Source: Amycolatopsis benzoatilytica AK 16/65 (GTDB lineage Bacteria > Actinomycetota > Actinomycetes > Mycobacteriales > Pseudonocardiaceae). Taken from it: 64,000 nt of DNA. The stretch spans positions 690,506 to 754,505 of the forward strand of contig NZ_KB912942.1 in the NCBI RefSeq assembly GCF_000383915.1. The letters run 5' to 3'. The position numbers and the translations under genes are program-made. Each line of letters opens with the position of its first letter. Position 1 is the stretch's first letter. Of this stretch, positions 16,498 to 27,454 are shown one piece after another. A model generated the notes under the pieces. It was given only the letters and a program-made list of their open reading frames with translations. It was not told the origin of the DNA and made no database searches.

Positions 16498-17523
16498 TCA
16501 CTCGTAGCTGACCGACACCTCGTCCGTCAACGGCACCGACTGGCAGGCCAGCACGATCCCGTCGGCGATGTCCTCGGCGTCCAGCACCTCGTTGTTCAGC
16601 ATCTTCACCTCGCCGGACACCAGGCGGCAAGCGCACGCGCTGCACTGGCCTTCGCGGCACGAGTACGGCGCGTCGAAGCCTTCGGCGAGCAGGTGGTCGA
16701 GCAGCTTTCGCTGCCGCGGCCAGGTGACTTGGCGGGTCTCGCCGTCCAGGTCGACGGTCAGCTCGGTGGTCTCGCCGGACGCCTCGGGCTCCGGTTCCGG
16801 CTGGTCCTCGAACGGATTGCCGGTGAGCGAGTGGAACTTCTCGACGTGCACCCGTTCGCGCGGCACGCCCAGCTCGCGCAGCGCGTCCTGCGCGGCGGCC
16901 ATGAACGGGGCCGGTCCGCAGAGAAACGATTCGCGCGAACTGTACGGTGCGGCGAGCGCGCGGAGCGCGGCAACGGAAGGCAGTCCCTGCACGCTCTCCA
17001 GCCAGTGCACGACGGTCAGCCGATCGCCGAACCGGGCCGCCAGGTCGCGCAGATCGGCAGCGAAGATCACCGACCGCTCGTCCCGGTTGGCGTAGACCAG
17101 CACGACTCGCCCGGCTCCCTTTTCCAGTGCGGACTTGAGGATCGACATCACCGGGGTGATCCCGCTGCCGGCGGCGAAAAGCAGGAAGTCCGCGTCCAAA
17201 GAGGACGGACAGAACACGCCGGACGGGCGGAGCACGTCGATGCTCGCCCCGGCGCGCAGCTGGTCGCAGACCCAGTTCGAGCCGTACCCGTCCGCCGTGC
17301 GCTTCACAGTCACCTGCACCCGGCCCTCGTGCGGTGCGCTCGAGAGCGAGTAGCACCGCGCGACGGAACCCGTTTGGTCGCTGGGAATCCGGAGCGTGAG
17401 GAACTGGCCGGGGGAGTAGGCGAACCGGTCCGCGTGCTCGGCCGGAACCGTGAACACGATGGACCGGGCGTCCGCGGTTTCCTCGATCACCTCGGCGACG
17501 GTCAGCGTCACGACCTCAGTCAT
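16498..17523 (-). CDS. kshB: 3-ketosteroid 9alpha-monooxygenase reductase KshB
   Basis: 341 aa. Order: FAD-binding barrel (RCYSLSSAPHEG, FAD motif), NAD-binding domain (LLFAAGSGITPVMSILKSAL), then a C-terminal plant-type [2Fe-2S] domain with C289-x4-C294-x2-C297 and C327. It moves electrons from NADH to KshA for 9alpha-hydroxylation of androstenedione/androstadienedione. An acidic linker (EDQPEPEPEASGE) joins the last two domains. Its first 8 bases overlap the end of the 88-aa gene, and it is co-transcribed with kshA. General Hmp/PaaE-like reductases share this layout, but the location next to kshA makes KshB clear. Confidence 0.9.
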   Translation of the reverse strand: MTEVVTLTVAEVIEETADARSIVFTVPAEHADRFAYSPGQFLTLRIPSDQTGSVARCYSLSSAPHEGRVQVTVKRTADGYGSNWVCDQLRAGASIDVLRPSGVFCPSSLDADFLLFAAGSGITPVMSILKSALEKGAGRVVLVYANRDERSVIFAADLRDLAARFGDRLTVVHWLESVQGLPSVAALRALAAPYSSRESFLCGPAPFMAAAQDALRELGVPRERVHVEKFHSLTGNPFEDQPEPEPEASGETTELTVDLDGETRQVTWPRQRKLLDHLLAEGFDAPYSCREGQCSACACRLVSGEVKMLNNEVLDAEDIADGIVLACQSVPLTDEVSVSYE

Positions 17524-17782
17524 GGCCCACCGCCCCGAAACTCCCGTCGCGCACTGAGCTGTCGATGCTGTCCGACAGCTTGTCGCAGGTGTCCAGCAAC
17601 GCCGTGGTGCCGCCGGCGGCGGCGTGCGCGGCGAACACCGGGCAGCTGGTCGCGGCGTCGGTGGTCCACTGGATGCTGGTGTGCTTCAAGCTGTTCTTCT
17701 TCACCAGCACACAGGTCCCGCAGCTGCGGCAAACGTGCGGCCGCAGCCCGGCGGTGAGGAATTCGGTGACTTCGGCGGTCAC
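17516..17782 (-). CDS. 88-aa cysteine-rich protein between kshA and kshB
   Basis: 88 aa, starting at a GTG overlapping the kshA stop by 4 bp and running 8 bp into kshB, so it is firmly inside the oxygenase-reductase operon. It has five cysteines: C18-x2-C21-x2-C24 (VCRSCGTC), C47 (SCPVF) and C66 (DTCDKL). No transmembrane segment or signal peptide. I do not know a named family. The cysteine spacing would suit an Fe-S cluster or zinc site. A ferredoxin-like electron carrier or assembly/regulatory partner for the Rieske oxygenase KshA is a plausible inference from position only. Confidence 0.8.
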   Translation of the reverse strand: MTAEVTEFLTAGLRPHVCRSCGTCVLVKKNSLKHTSIQWTTDAATSCPVFAAHAAAGGTTALLDTCDKLSDSIDSSVRDGSFGAVGHD

Positions 17783-18954
17783 ACCCCGGCCTCTTCCGAT
17801 TCGGCCGCGGCTTCCGCCTCCGCCCGCTGGCGTGCCAGGTTCTCCCGCACTTCGGCCGACCACGCCTCGTTCGCCTTCGTGGTGTCCACTTCGAACTCGA
17901 AGCGGCGGGTCATGTCCTCGGTGACGTCCGCCGCGTCCACGTAGAACTGCTCGTACCAGCGGCGCAGCTGGTAGACCGGGCCGTCCTCCTCGCACAGCAG
18001 CGGGTTGTCGACCTTGGTCTTGTTCTTCCAGATCTCCACGTCCTGCAGGAACCCGACGCCGATTCCCTTCGCCAGCTTCGCGGCGATCTTGTCCGCGTGC
18101 TCGTCGGAGATGCCGGGCATCTTCTTCACCATGATGCCCCACTGCAGCACGAACGAGGTCGGCGAGACCGGGTAGTGGCAGTTGATCAGCACGTTCTCGA
18201 TCTCGAAGCCCTGGAAGGAATTCACCAGCCAGTTGATCATGTAGGACGGCCCGAAGTAGGACGCCTCCGACCGCAGCAGGTTCTCCTCGCCGCCGTAGTT
18301 GGACGCCATGCCCATGTCCGGACGGCCCTTGGTGTTGAGGTACTGGGTGGCGATGTGGCCCTCGAACACGTTCTTGAAGTAGGTGGGGAAGGCGTAGTGG
18401 ATGTAGAAGAAGTGCGCCATGTCCACCACGTTGTCGATGATCTCGCGGCAGTTGGCGTTCTCGATCAGGATCGAGTCCCAGGTCCAGTTGCTCCACTCGT
18501 CGCTGAACGCGCCCTCGACACGGGGGATCACCACGTTCTCCGGCGGCGGGTTGCCCTCCGGGTCGTGCCAGACGAACAGCTGCTGGTTCTCCTCCAGCAC
18601 CTGCCAGGACCGGGTGCGCGCCCGCAGCGGGACGCGTTTGGCGTACGGGATCGACTTGCACTTGCCGGTGCCGCTCCATCGCCAGTCGTGGAACGGGCAG
18701 GCGATCTCGTCGCCCTTGACCGAGCCTTGGGTGAGGTCGCCGCCCATGTGCCGGCAGTAGCCGTCGAGCACGTTCAGCTTCCCGGCGGTGTCGGCGAAGA
18801 CCACGAGCTTGGTGCCGAACGCCTGCACCGCGTGCGGCTTCCCGTCGCGGAAGCTCTCGGCCAGGCCGAGGCAGTGCCAGCCGCGGGCGAACCGCGCGGG
18901 CGGCGCGCCCGCGTCGATCGTGCGGATCTCGGATCCCTGCGTTGTGGGCGTCAC
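17779..18954 (-). CDS. kshA: 3-ketosteroid 9alpha-monooxygenase oxygenase KshA
   Basis: 391 aa Rieske non-heme iron oxygenase. The Rieske [2Fe-2S] ligands are C67/H69 (YCRHMGGDL) and C86/H89 (CPFHDWRW); the mononuclear iron ligands are H181 and H186 (DMAHFFYIHYAFP) and probably D305 (FLQDVEIW). It hydroxylates C9 of 3-ketosteroids, which with KstD opens ring B to 3-HSA. The GTG start overlaps the kstD stop by 4 bp; a longer open frame upstream is the shadow of kstD. The C-terminus is alanine/glutamate rich and probably disordered. Confidence 0.95.
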   Translation of the reverse strand: MTPTTQGSEIRTIDAGAPPARFARGWHCLGLAESFRDGKPHAVQAFGTKLVVFADTAGKLNVLDGYCRHMGGDLTQGSVKGDEIACPFHDWRWSGTGKCKSIPYAKRVPLRARTRSWQVLEENQQLFVWHDPEGNPPPENVVIPRVEGAFSDEWSNWTWDSILIENANCREIIDNVVDMAHFFYIHYAFPTYFKNVFEGHIATQYLNTKGRPDMGMASNYGGEENLLRSEASYFGPSYMINWLVNSFQGFEIENVLINCHYPVSPTSFVLQWGIMVKKMPGISDEHADKIAAKLAKGIGVGFLQDVEIWKNKTKVDNPLLCEEDGPVYQLRRWYEQFYVDAADVTEDMTRRFEFEVDTTKANEAWSAEVRENLARQRAEAEAAAESEEAGV

Positions 18955-20627
18955 TGCCTGCCTCCCGTGCCGGTCTGATCTTCGTTGGCCAGCGCCTGTG
19001 CCGCAAGGTAGCCGAAAACCATCGCCGGGCCGATAGTCGCGCCGGGCCCGGCGTAGGTCCGGCCCATCACGGCCGCACTGGTGTTGCCCGCCGCGTAGAG
19101 GCCGGGCACGACGGTGCCGTCCTCGCGCAGGACCCGGGCGTTCTCGTCGGTGCGCAGCCCGCCCTTGGTGCCGAGGTCGCCGGGGACCACGCGAACGGCG
19201 TAGTACGGCGCCTTGACGAGTTCGCCGAGGCTCGGGTTGGGGCGGTTGCGCGGGTCGCCGTAGTAGTGGTCGTAGGCGCTCAGGCCCCGCTGGAAGTCCT
19301 CGTCGACGCCGTTGCGGGCGAAGCCGTTGAACCGGGTGACGGTCTGCTCCAGCGCGTCGGCCGGTACGCCGATCTTCTCGGCGAGCCCGGACAGCGTCGC
19401 GGACTTCGCCACGATGCCCGCCTGGTACCAGCGTCCGGGCAGCGGCTGCCGCGGCCCGAGGCCGGTGAACAGGTAGCGGTCGCGGTAGCGCTGGTCGAAA
19501 ACCAGCCATGCGGGCACGTGCTGACCTGGCCCGTCGCCTTCGCCGTACATCGCGTGCACGGCTTCGACGTACGGTGCCGATTCGTTGACGAACCGCGTTC
19601 CGCCTTCGTCGACCATCAGGCAGCCCGGCCGGGACCGTTCGGCGAGCGCGAACCACGGGCCGCCGGTGAGCGGGAACGAAGGGCCCCACCACGCGTCGTC
19701 CATCAGGTCGGTCGCCGCGCCCAGTTTGAGTCCGGCGTTGATGCCGTCGCCGGTGTTCGCCTCCGCGCCGACGGTCCATTCGGTGCCGATCGGCGCGCGC
19801 TGGTACTTGGTGCGCATCTCTTCGTTGTGTTCGAAGCCGCCGCAGGCCAGCACGACGCCGCGGCGGGCGCGGAAGACGGTTTCGGTGTCTCCTCGCCGCG
19901 CCACGATGCCGGTCACGACGTCGTTCTCGACGTGCAGGTCCAGCAGCGGCGTGTTCAGCAGAACCTCGACGCCAGCGTCCCGCAGTCCCTTGCGCAACCC
20001 GGCCGCGAGCGCTTGCCCCATGGACAGCGGCTGCTGCCCGCGGACCCGCCCGGCCAGCCACCTCATGCCCAGCGACAGCAACCGGCCGAAACCGCGCGGG
20101 TGCCGGGCGATCAGGCTGAGCCACCGGTAGTCCGCCTGGGTGATCGGCACGCCTAGCGGCGGCGCGCTGTACGGCGGTTCCAGCTGGGCGAGGTCCGCGC
20201 CGAGCAGCTTCCCGTCGAGGGCCTTCGGCTCGACGGACCGGCCGCCGGGCCGCCCGCCGGGCGCTTCCGGGTGGTAGTCGCTGTAGTCGCGGACCCACTG
20301 GAACTCGAGCGGCGTGTGCTTCGTGACGAACTCCAGCACTTCGGGGCCGTGGTCGAGGAACGTCGTGCGCAGCTGCTCGGGCACGACGTCGCCGACGATC
20401 GATTCCAGGTACTGCTTCGCGCGTTCGGGTGGTTCTTCGATGCCCGCGGCCCGCAGCGCGTGGTTGCCGGGCAGCCAGACGCCGCCGCCGGACCGCGCGG
20501 TCGAACCGCCGAAGCAGGCTGCCTTTTCCAGCACCACCACGGAAAGCCCGCGGTGGGCGGCGGCGAGCGCGGCGGTCATTCCGGCGGCGCCGCTGCCGGC
20601 CACTACCACGTCGTACTCGTCCGACAT
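18951..20627 (-). CDS. kstD: 3-ketosteroid delta1-dehydrogenase KstD
   Basis: 558 aa FAD flavoenzyme introducing the C1-C2 double bond in 3-ketosteroids. The N-terminal dinucleotide fold DVVVAGSGAAGMTAALAAAH, the GGSTARSGGGVWLPGN block, the family segment QADYRWLSL and the C-terminal FAD-closing GLYAAGNTSAAVMGRTYAGPG are all present. First gene of the six-gene minus operon (kstD-kshA-Cys protein-kshB-chsH3-riboflavin kinase). A KstR-type box lies 11 bp upstream of the ATG, so the operator probably overlaps the promoter and ribosome-entry region. Confidence 0.92.
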   Translation of the reverse strand: MSDEYDVVVAGSGAAGMTAALAAAHRGLSVVVLEKAACFGGSTARSGGGVWLPGNHALRAAGIEEPPERAKQYLESIVGDVVPEQLRTTFLDHGPEVLEFVTKHTPLEFQWVRDYSDYHPEAPGGRPGGRSVEPKALDGKLLGADLAQLEPPYSAPPLGVPITQADYRWLSLIARHPRGFGRLLSLGMRWLAGRVRGQQPLSMGQALAAGLRKGLRDAGVEVLLNTPLLDLHVENDVVTGIVARRGDTETVFRARRGVVLACGGFEHNEEMRTKYQRAPIGTEWTVGAEANTGDGINAGLKLGAATDLMDDAWWGPSFPLTGGPWFALAERSRPGCLMVDEGGTRFVNESAPYVEAVHAMYGEGDGPGQHVPAWLVFDQRYRDRYLFTGLGPRQPLPGRWYQAGIVAKSATLSGLAEKIGVPADALEQTVTRFNGFARNGVDEDFQRGLSAYDHYYGDPRNRPNPSLGELVKAPYYAVRVVPGDLGTKGGLRTDENARVLREDGTVVPGLYAAGNTSAAVMGRTYAGPGATIGPAMVFGYLAAQALANEDQTGTGGRQ

Positions 20628-20638
20628 GCCACCTCACA

Positions 20639-20652
20639 TGCAACGTGTTATC
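20639..20652. promoter_or_regulatory. KstR-type operator upstream of kstD
   Basis: TGCAACGTGTTATC matches TnnAACnnGTTnnA except for the last base. It is 11 bp from the kstD start and exactly 57 bp (first base to first base) from the second box in the same divergent region. Confidence 0.65.
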
Positions 20653-20695
20653 GGCTGAAGCTGGCCTGCTCGGGGCCACTTCTGTCACCATAGAC

Positions 20696-20709
20696 GAGAA
20701 CGTGTTTCA
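20696..20709. promoter_or_regulatory. KstR-type operator upstream of the KstD-like gene
   Basis: GAGAACGTGTTTCA matches the KstR consensus except for the first base. It ends 18 bp before the start of the divergent FAD protein gene. Confidence 0.65.
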
Positions 20710-20727
20710 GTTCTAGGGTGGCGGACT

Positions 20728-22314
20728 ATGGACGAGCTCGGTGCGGACGTCGTGATCATCGGAGCCGGCGCGGCCGGCGTGTGCGCGGCCATCGAAGCAG
20801 CCGACGCGGGCGCCGACGTGCTCCTGGTCGACCGCTTTTCCGGCGGCGGGGCCAGCCGGGTAAGCGGTGGCGTGGTTTACGCCGGAGGCGGCACGCCGCA
20901 GCAGCGGGCCGCCGGTGTCTACGACAGCGTGGACGCGATGTACGCCTACCTCCGGGAGGAAACCGGCGACGTCGTGACAGAACGGACCTTGCGGCGGTTC
21001 TGTGAGGAAAGCGTCGAGCTGGTCGCGTGGCTGGAGCGGCAAGGCGTGCCCTTCGAGGGCAGTCTCTGCGACTACAAGACGTCGTATCCCAGCAACGCGC
21101 ACTACCTGTACTACTCCGGCAGCGAGCTGTCCGGCGGCTTCCGCGACGTGGCGAAACCCGCGCCGCGCGGACATCGGGTCAAAGGCCCCGGCACGTCCGG
21201 GAAGATGCTGATGAAGCAGCTGCTCGCGACGGCGAGGCGGCGCGGCGTGCGGGTGCTGCCCCAGACGCAAGCGGTCAACCTGATCACCGATGACTCGGGC
21301 ACGGTGACCGGGGTCGTCACCCGGAGCCTGCGGGACGCGCCTGCGACGGTCCGCGCGCGGCATGCGCGGCTCGCGGACTGGGCGGCGAAGCCGGGCATCT
21401 ATGTGCCCGCGATGCGGCGGTCGCTGCACCGGCGGGTCGAGCGCTTCGAGCGCAGCCACGCGCGTGAGCTGCGGATTGTCGCGCGGCGAGGCGTCGTGCT
21501 GGCGGCTGGCGGGTTCATCGTGAACCGGGCGATGGTGCGGGAGCACGCGCCGCTGTATCGCGGCGGACTCGATCTGGGCACTTCGGCGGACGACGGTTCC
21601 GGCATCCGGATGGGCGTCGAGGCCGGCGGGCGGACGGCGGAGCTGGACCGGGTGTCCGCGTGGCGGTTCCTCACGCCGCCGACGGCGTTCCTGGGCGGCC
21701 TGCTGGTGGACGTGGACGGCCGCCGGATCATCGACGAATCCCGCTACGGTGCGGCGATCGGCGAGCGGATGATCGCCGAGCACGGCGGACGCGGCTGGCT
21801 GCTGGTGGACGAGTCGATCGTCGCCGAGGCGCGCCGGGACGGCCGCAAGCAGGGCCAGTGGTTCGCGACGCTGCAGCTGAGGTACCTCCTCGGCAAGGGC
21901 CGGGTGACCGGCGCAACACTGGAGGAGGTGGCCGCGCGCGCTGGTGTCGATCCGGCCGGACTGGCCGCGACCTATGCCGCGTACCAGCGCGGCCCGGACC
22001 CGGCGGGCAAGCCTCCGGAGTTCGCGCGGCCGCTGGACACTCCGCCGTATTCGCTGATCGACGTGTCGGTGAAACCCAACCTCGGCTACCCGTGCCCGAT
22101 GCTCACGCTCGGCGGCCTGGTCGTGGACGAGGACACCGGCGCGGTGGCCGGCGTACCCGGGCTGTACGCCGCCGGGCGTACCGCGGTGGGAATCTGTTCC
22201 AGGTCGTATGTGAGCGGCCTTTCGCTGGCCGACTGCGTGTTTTCCGGCCGCCGGGCAGGGCGTAACGGCGCGCGGGGGATCGACCGCGTCGACAAAAACG
22301 AGAACGTGTTCTAG
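20728..22314 (+). CDS. KstD-like FAD-binding dehydrogenase, substrate unknown
   Basis: 528 aa. FAD fold at the N-terminus (DVVIIGAGAAGVCAAIEAADAG) and the fumarate-reductase/KstD-type C-terminal segment GLYAAGRTAVGICSRSYVSG. It differs clearly from the adjacent kstD product: GGASRVSGGVVYAGGG replaces the GGSTARSGG form, and the central region is divergent. Its own KstR box and its position ahead of hsaA point to steroids; a delta4(5alpha)-dehydrogenase or a KstD for a different intermediate are options I cannot separate. The stop codon lies inside the KstR box of hsaA. Confidence 0.75.
   Translation: MDELGADVVIIGAGAAGVCAAIEAADAGADVLLVDRFSGGGASRVSGGVVYAGGGTPQQRAAGVYDSVDAMYAYLREETGDVVTERTLRRFCEESVELVAWLERQGVPFEGSLCDYKTSYPSNAHYLYYSGSELSGGFRDVAKPAPRGHRVKGPGTSGKMLMKQLLATARRRGVRVLPQTQAVNLITDDSGTVTGVVTRSLRDAPATVRARHARLADWAAKPGIYVPAMRRSLHRRVERFERSHARELRIVARRGVVLAAGGFIVNRAMVREHAPLYRGGLDLGTSADDGSGIRMGVEAGGRTAELDRVSAWRFLTPPTAFLGGLLVDVDGRRIIDESRYGAAIGERMIAEHGGRGWLLVDESIVAEARRDGRKQGQWFATLQLRYLLGKGRVTGATLEEVAARAGVDPAGLAATYAAYQRGPDPAGKPPEFARPLDTPPYSLIDVSVKPNLGYPCPMLTLGGLVVDEDTGAVAGVPGLYAAGRTAVGICSRSYVSGLSLADCVFSGRRAGRNGARGIDRVDKNENVF
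22300..22313. promoter_or_regulatory. KstR-type operator upstream of hsaA
   Basis: GAGAACGTGTTCTA matches the consensus except for the first base. It overlaps the final codons of the upstream gene and ends 33 bp before the hsaA start, suggesting that hsaADCB has its own promoter despite the same-strand neighbour. Confidence 0.7.
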
Positions 22315-22346
22315 TCTTGGTCGTGTCGAGCGAGAGAGGACGGCCG

Positions 22347-25817
<3,471 letters not shown>

Positions 25818-25882
25818 CCGCCTCGAGAGCGGCCGCGCCGGGGACAACCCGTACGCCGTACCCGAGCCAGCCGGCCACCCGC

Positions 25883-26137
25883 TCACTTCCAGCGGAAGTG
25901 CACGAACACCCGGCCGAAATTGTCCTTGTCCTTCTCCACCCGGTGATACAGCGCCTTCACATCCTTGCGCTCCAAGAACCGCAGCACGTGCTTCTTCAAC
26001 TGCCCGGACCCCTTACCCGGAATGATCTCGACAAGCGGCGCCTTCTTCGCCACCGCCTCATCGATGATCGCGCGCAGCGCCCGGTCGATCTCCCCGCCGC
26101 GGTTGTAGATGTCGTGAAGATCAAGCTTGAGCTTCAT
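25883..26137 (-). CDS. small Smr-domain protein
   Basis: 84 aa consisting of essentially one Smr (MutS2 C-terminal-like) domain: LDLHDIYNRGG at residues 5-15 and VEIIPGKGSGQLKKHVLRFL in the middle, matching the LDLHG and H/PGKGxG motifs. Smr domains bind or nick branched nucleic acid or RNA; the role of these small actinobacterial versions is unclear. It starts just inside a repeat-rich gap and converges on hsaB. Confidence 0.85.
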   Translation of the reverse strand: MKLKLDLHDIYNRGGEIDRALRAIIDEAVAKKAPLVEIIPGKGSGQLKKHVLRFLERKDVKALYHRVEKDKDNFGRVFVHFRWK

Positions 26138-26150
26138 GCCTAATAATAGC

Positions 26151-26230
26151 TGTGTTGGATGGCGCCGACTTCGTCGGCGCGTGCGGGATCTGTGTTGGAT
26201 TGCGCCGACTTCGTCGGCGCGTGCGGGATC
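26151..26230. repeat. two tandem copies of a 40-bp unit
   Basis: Units 26151-26190 and 26191-26230 are identical except for one base (GGATG versus GGATT). Each contains the hairpin GCGCCGACTTCGTCGGCGC with a 7-bp stem. They lie between the Smr gene start and the end of the upstream metallo-hydrolase gene. A partial extra copy of the end motif GCGGGATC follows. Confidence 0.85.
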
Positions 26231-26238
26231 GCCTTCAA

Positions 26239-26304
26239 GTCGGCGTCTGACGGAGCGGTGCACCCGGCCCGGGGGCCGTGCGCACCGCTCCGTCAGACGC
26301 CGAC
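26239..26304. terminator. 23-bp perfect inverted repeat, likely terminator
   Basis: Arms 26239-26261 and 26282-26304 are perfect complements (GTCGGCGTCTGACGG... with its mirror) around a 20-base GC-rich loop. Further out, GATCGC (26227-26232) and GCGATC (26305-26310) can extend it after a bulge. It sits downstream of the minus-strand metallo-hydrolase gene, so it could end that transcript before the Smr gene. No clear T-run. Confidence 0.55.
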
Positions 26305-26310
26305 GCGATC

Positions 26311-26400
26311 CCGCGGGTGGGTCCAGTGGGGGGTGGGGGCTCGGAGGGGGAGGGGTGGGGTGGGGGGTGTGGGAGAGGTGTGTGTGTATGTGGGTTAGGG
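26311..26400 (+). other. G-rich tract with G-quadruplex potential
   Basis: The plus strand has many runs of 3-6 guanines separated by 1-4 bases (for example GGGGGAGGGGTGGGGTGGGG), then a TGTGTG stretch. It lies immediately past the stop of the minus-strand metallo-hydrolase gene, where the transcript would be C-rich and the non-template strand G-rich. No gene seen. Confidence 0.6.
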
Positions 26401-27444
26401 GTGGGTTTTCCACCAGCCGTCTGGGGCTGGCGGGATCGCGGCTTCGAATCGTTGGCCTGGTTGCGGAATCGCCAACGGGAGATCGTTTGCCTTCGCTTCC
26501 CGCCAAACCCGGTCCGCGGGTTCGGACCAGGCATGCGTCGAAAGCATGAACGTCGCCCAGTGCACCGGCACCAGCAATCCGCCGCGCACGTCCAGATGCG
26601 CGGCGACGCCTTCTTCCGGCGTCATGTGGATGTCCGGCCAATGCGACGCGTACGCGCCGATTTGGATCAGCGACGCGTCGAACGGGCCGTATCGCTCGCC
26701 GATTTCCGCGAAACCGGCGAAATAACCGGTGTCTCCGCTGTAGAAGACCCGGTGCGAGGGCCCGAGAACAACCCAGGATGCCCACAGCGTGCTGTCGTTC
26801 GCCAGGCCACGGCCGGAGAAATGCTGCGCCGGCGTCGCCACGAACCGGATTCCGGCGACCGTCGCGTCCTCGTGCCAATCGAGTTCGACGATCCGCGCGG
26901 CCGGGACCTGCCACCGTTCCAGATGCGCGCCGACACCCAACGGGACGAGGAAAGGCGCATCGGTCAGCGAAATCAGCGCTTGGACGGTGGGCAGATCCAG
27001 GTGGTCGTAATGGTCGTGCGAGATCACGATCGCGTCCACCCGGCCGACACCGCGCAGCGGAACCGGCGGCGCGTGCAGCCGGCGCGGCCCGGCGAAGGAC
27101 GCGGGCGAAACCCGGTCGCTCCACACCGGATCGCACAGCACGCGGACGCCGTCGATCTCTATCAGCGTCGACGCGTGCCCGTACCAGGTAAGGAAAAGCC
27201 CGTCCGCCGACTCGACAGCGGGCGACGCGACGAGCGGAACCGCGCCGACCGGCTTGCGCCGGTCCCGGTCCTCGCCGAACAGGTATTCGCGCACCAGCCT
27301 GCCCGGCGAAGAGGGGGTCGAGCGAGTAGGAACGGCATTGTGAAACACGCCGTCCGCGAACTGCGGGGACCGGCGCATCCGCTCGGCACGCGCTCCGGCG
27401 GCCTTCGCACCGAAGGCCGCCGGAGTCCACGCTGTGCTGGTCAT
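26395..27444 (-). CDS. MBL-fold metallo-hydrolase (NAPE-PLD/UlaG-like)
   Basis: 349 aa metallo-beta-lactamase-fold protein. Metal motif SHDHYDHLD (H-x-H-x-D-H) in the middle, TPAQHFSGRG with the next histidine, VFYSGDTGYF with the bridging aspartate and VPVHWATFMLSTHAW late. It resembles N-acyl-phosphatidylethanolamine phospholipase D-like bacterial proteins; substrate unknown. The start MTSTAWTPAAFGAKAAG is plausible. A desaturase gene ends 10 bp upstream on the same strand, so the two may be co-transcribed and both may act on membrane lipids. Confidence 0.8.
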   Translation of the reverse strand: MTSTAWTPAAFGAKAAGARAERMRRSPQFADGVFHNAVPTRSTPSSPGRLVREYLFGEDRDRRKPVGAVPLVASPAVESADGLFLTWYGHASTLIEIDGVRVLCDPVWSDRVSPASFAGPRRLHAPPVPLRGVGRVDAIVISHDHYDHLDLPTVQALISLTDAPFLVPLGVGAHLERWQVPAARIVELDWHEDATVAGIRFVATPAQHFSGRGLANDSTLWASWVVLGPSHRVFYSGDTGYFAGFAEIGERYGPFDASLIQIGAYASHWPDIHMTPEEGVAAHLDVRGGLLVPVHWATFMLSTHAWSEPADRVWREAKANDLPLAIPQPGQRFEAAIPPAPDGWWKTHP

Positions 27445-27454
27445 GCCACCGAGT

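Noticed and set aside
17779..20691. 970-codon minus-strand open frame as a fusion protein
   Set aside because: The upstream 580 codons are the shadow of kstD; kshA begins at the GTG at 18954 with its own conserved N-terminus.
26151..26230. Short repeats as a CRISPR array
   Set aside because: Only two directly adjacent units, no spacers and no cas genes.
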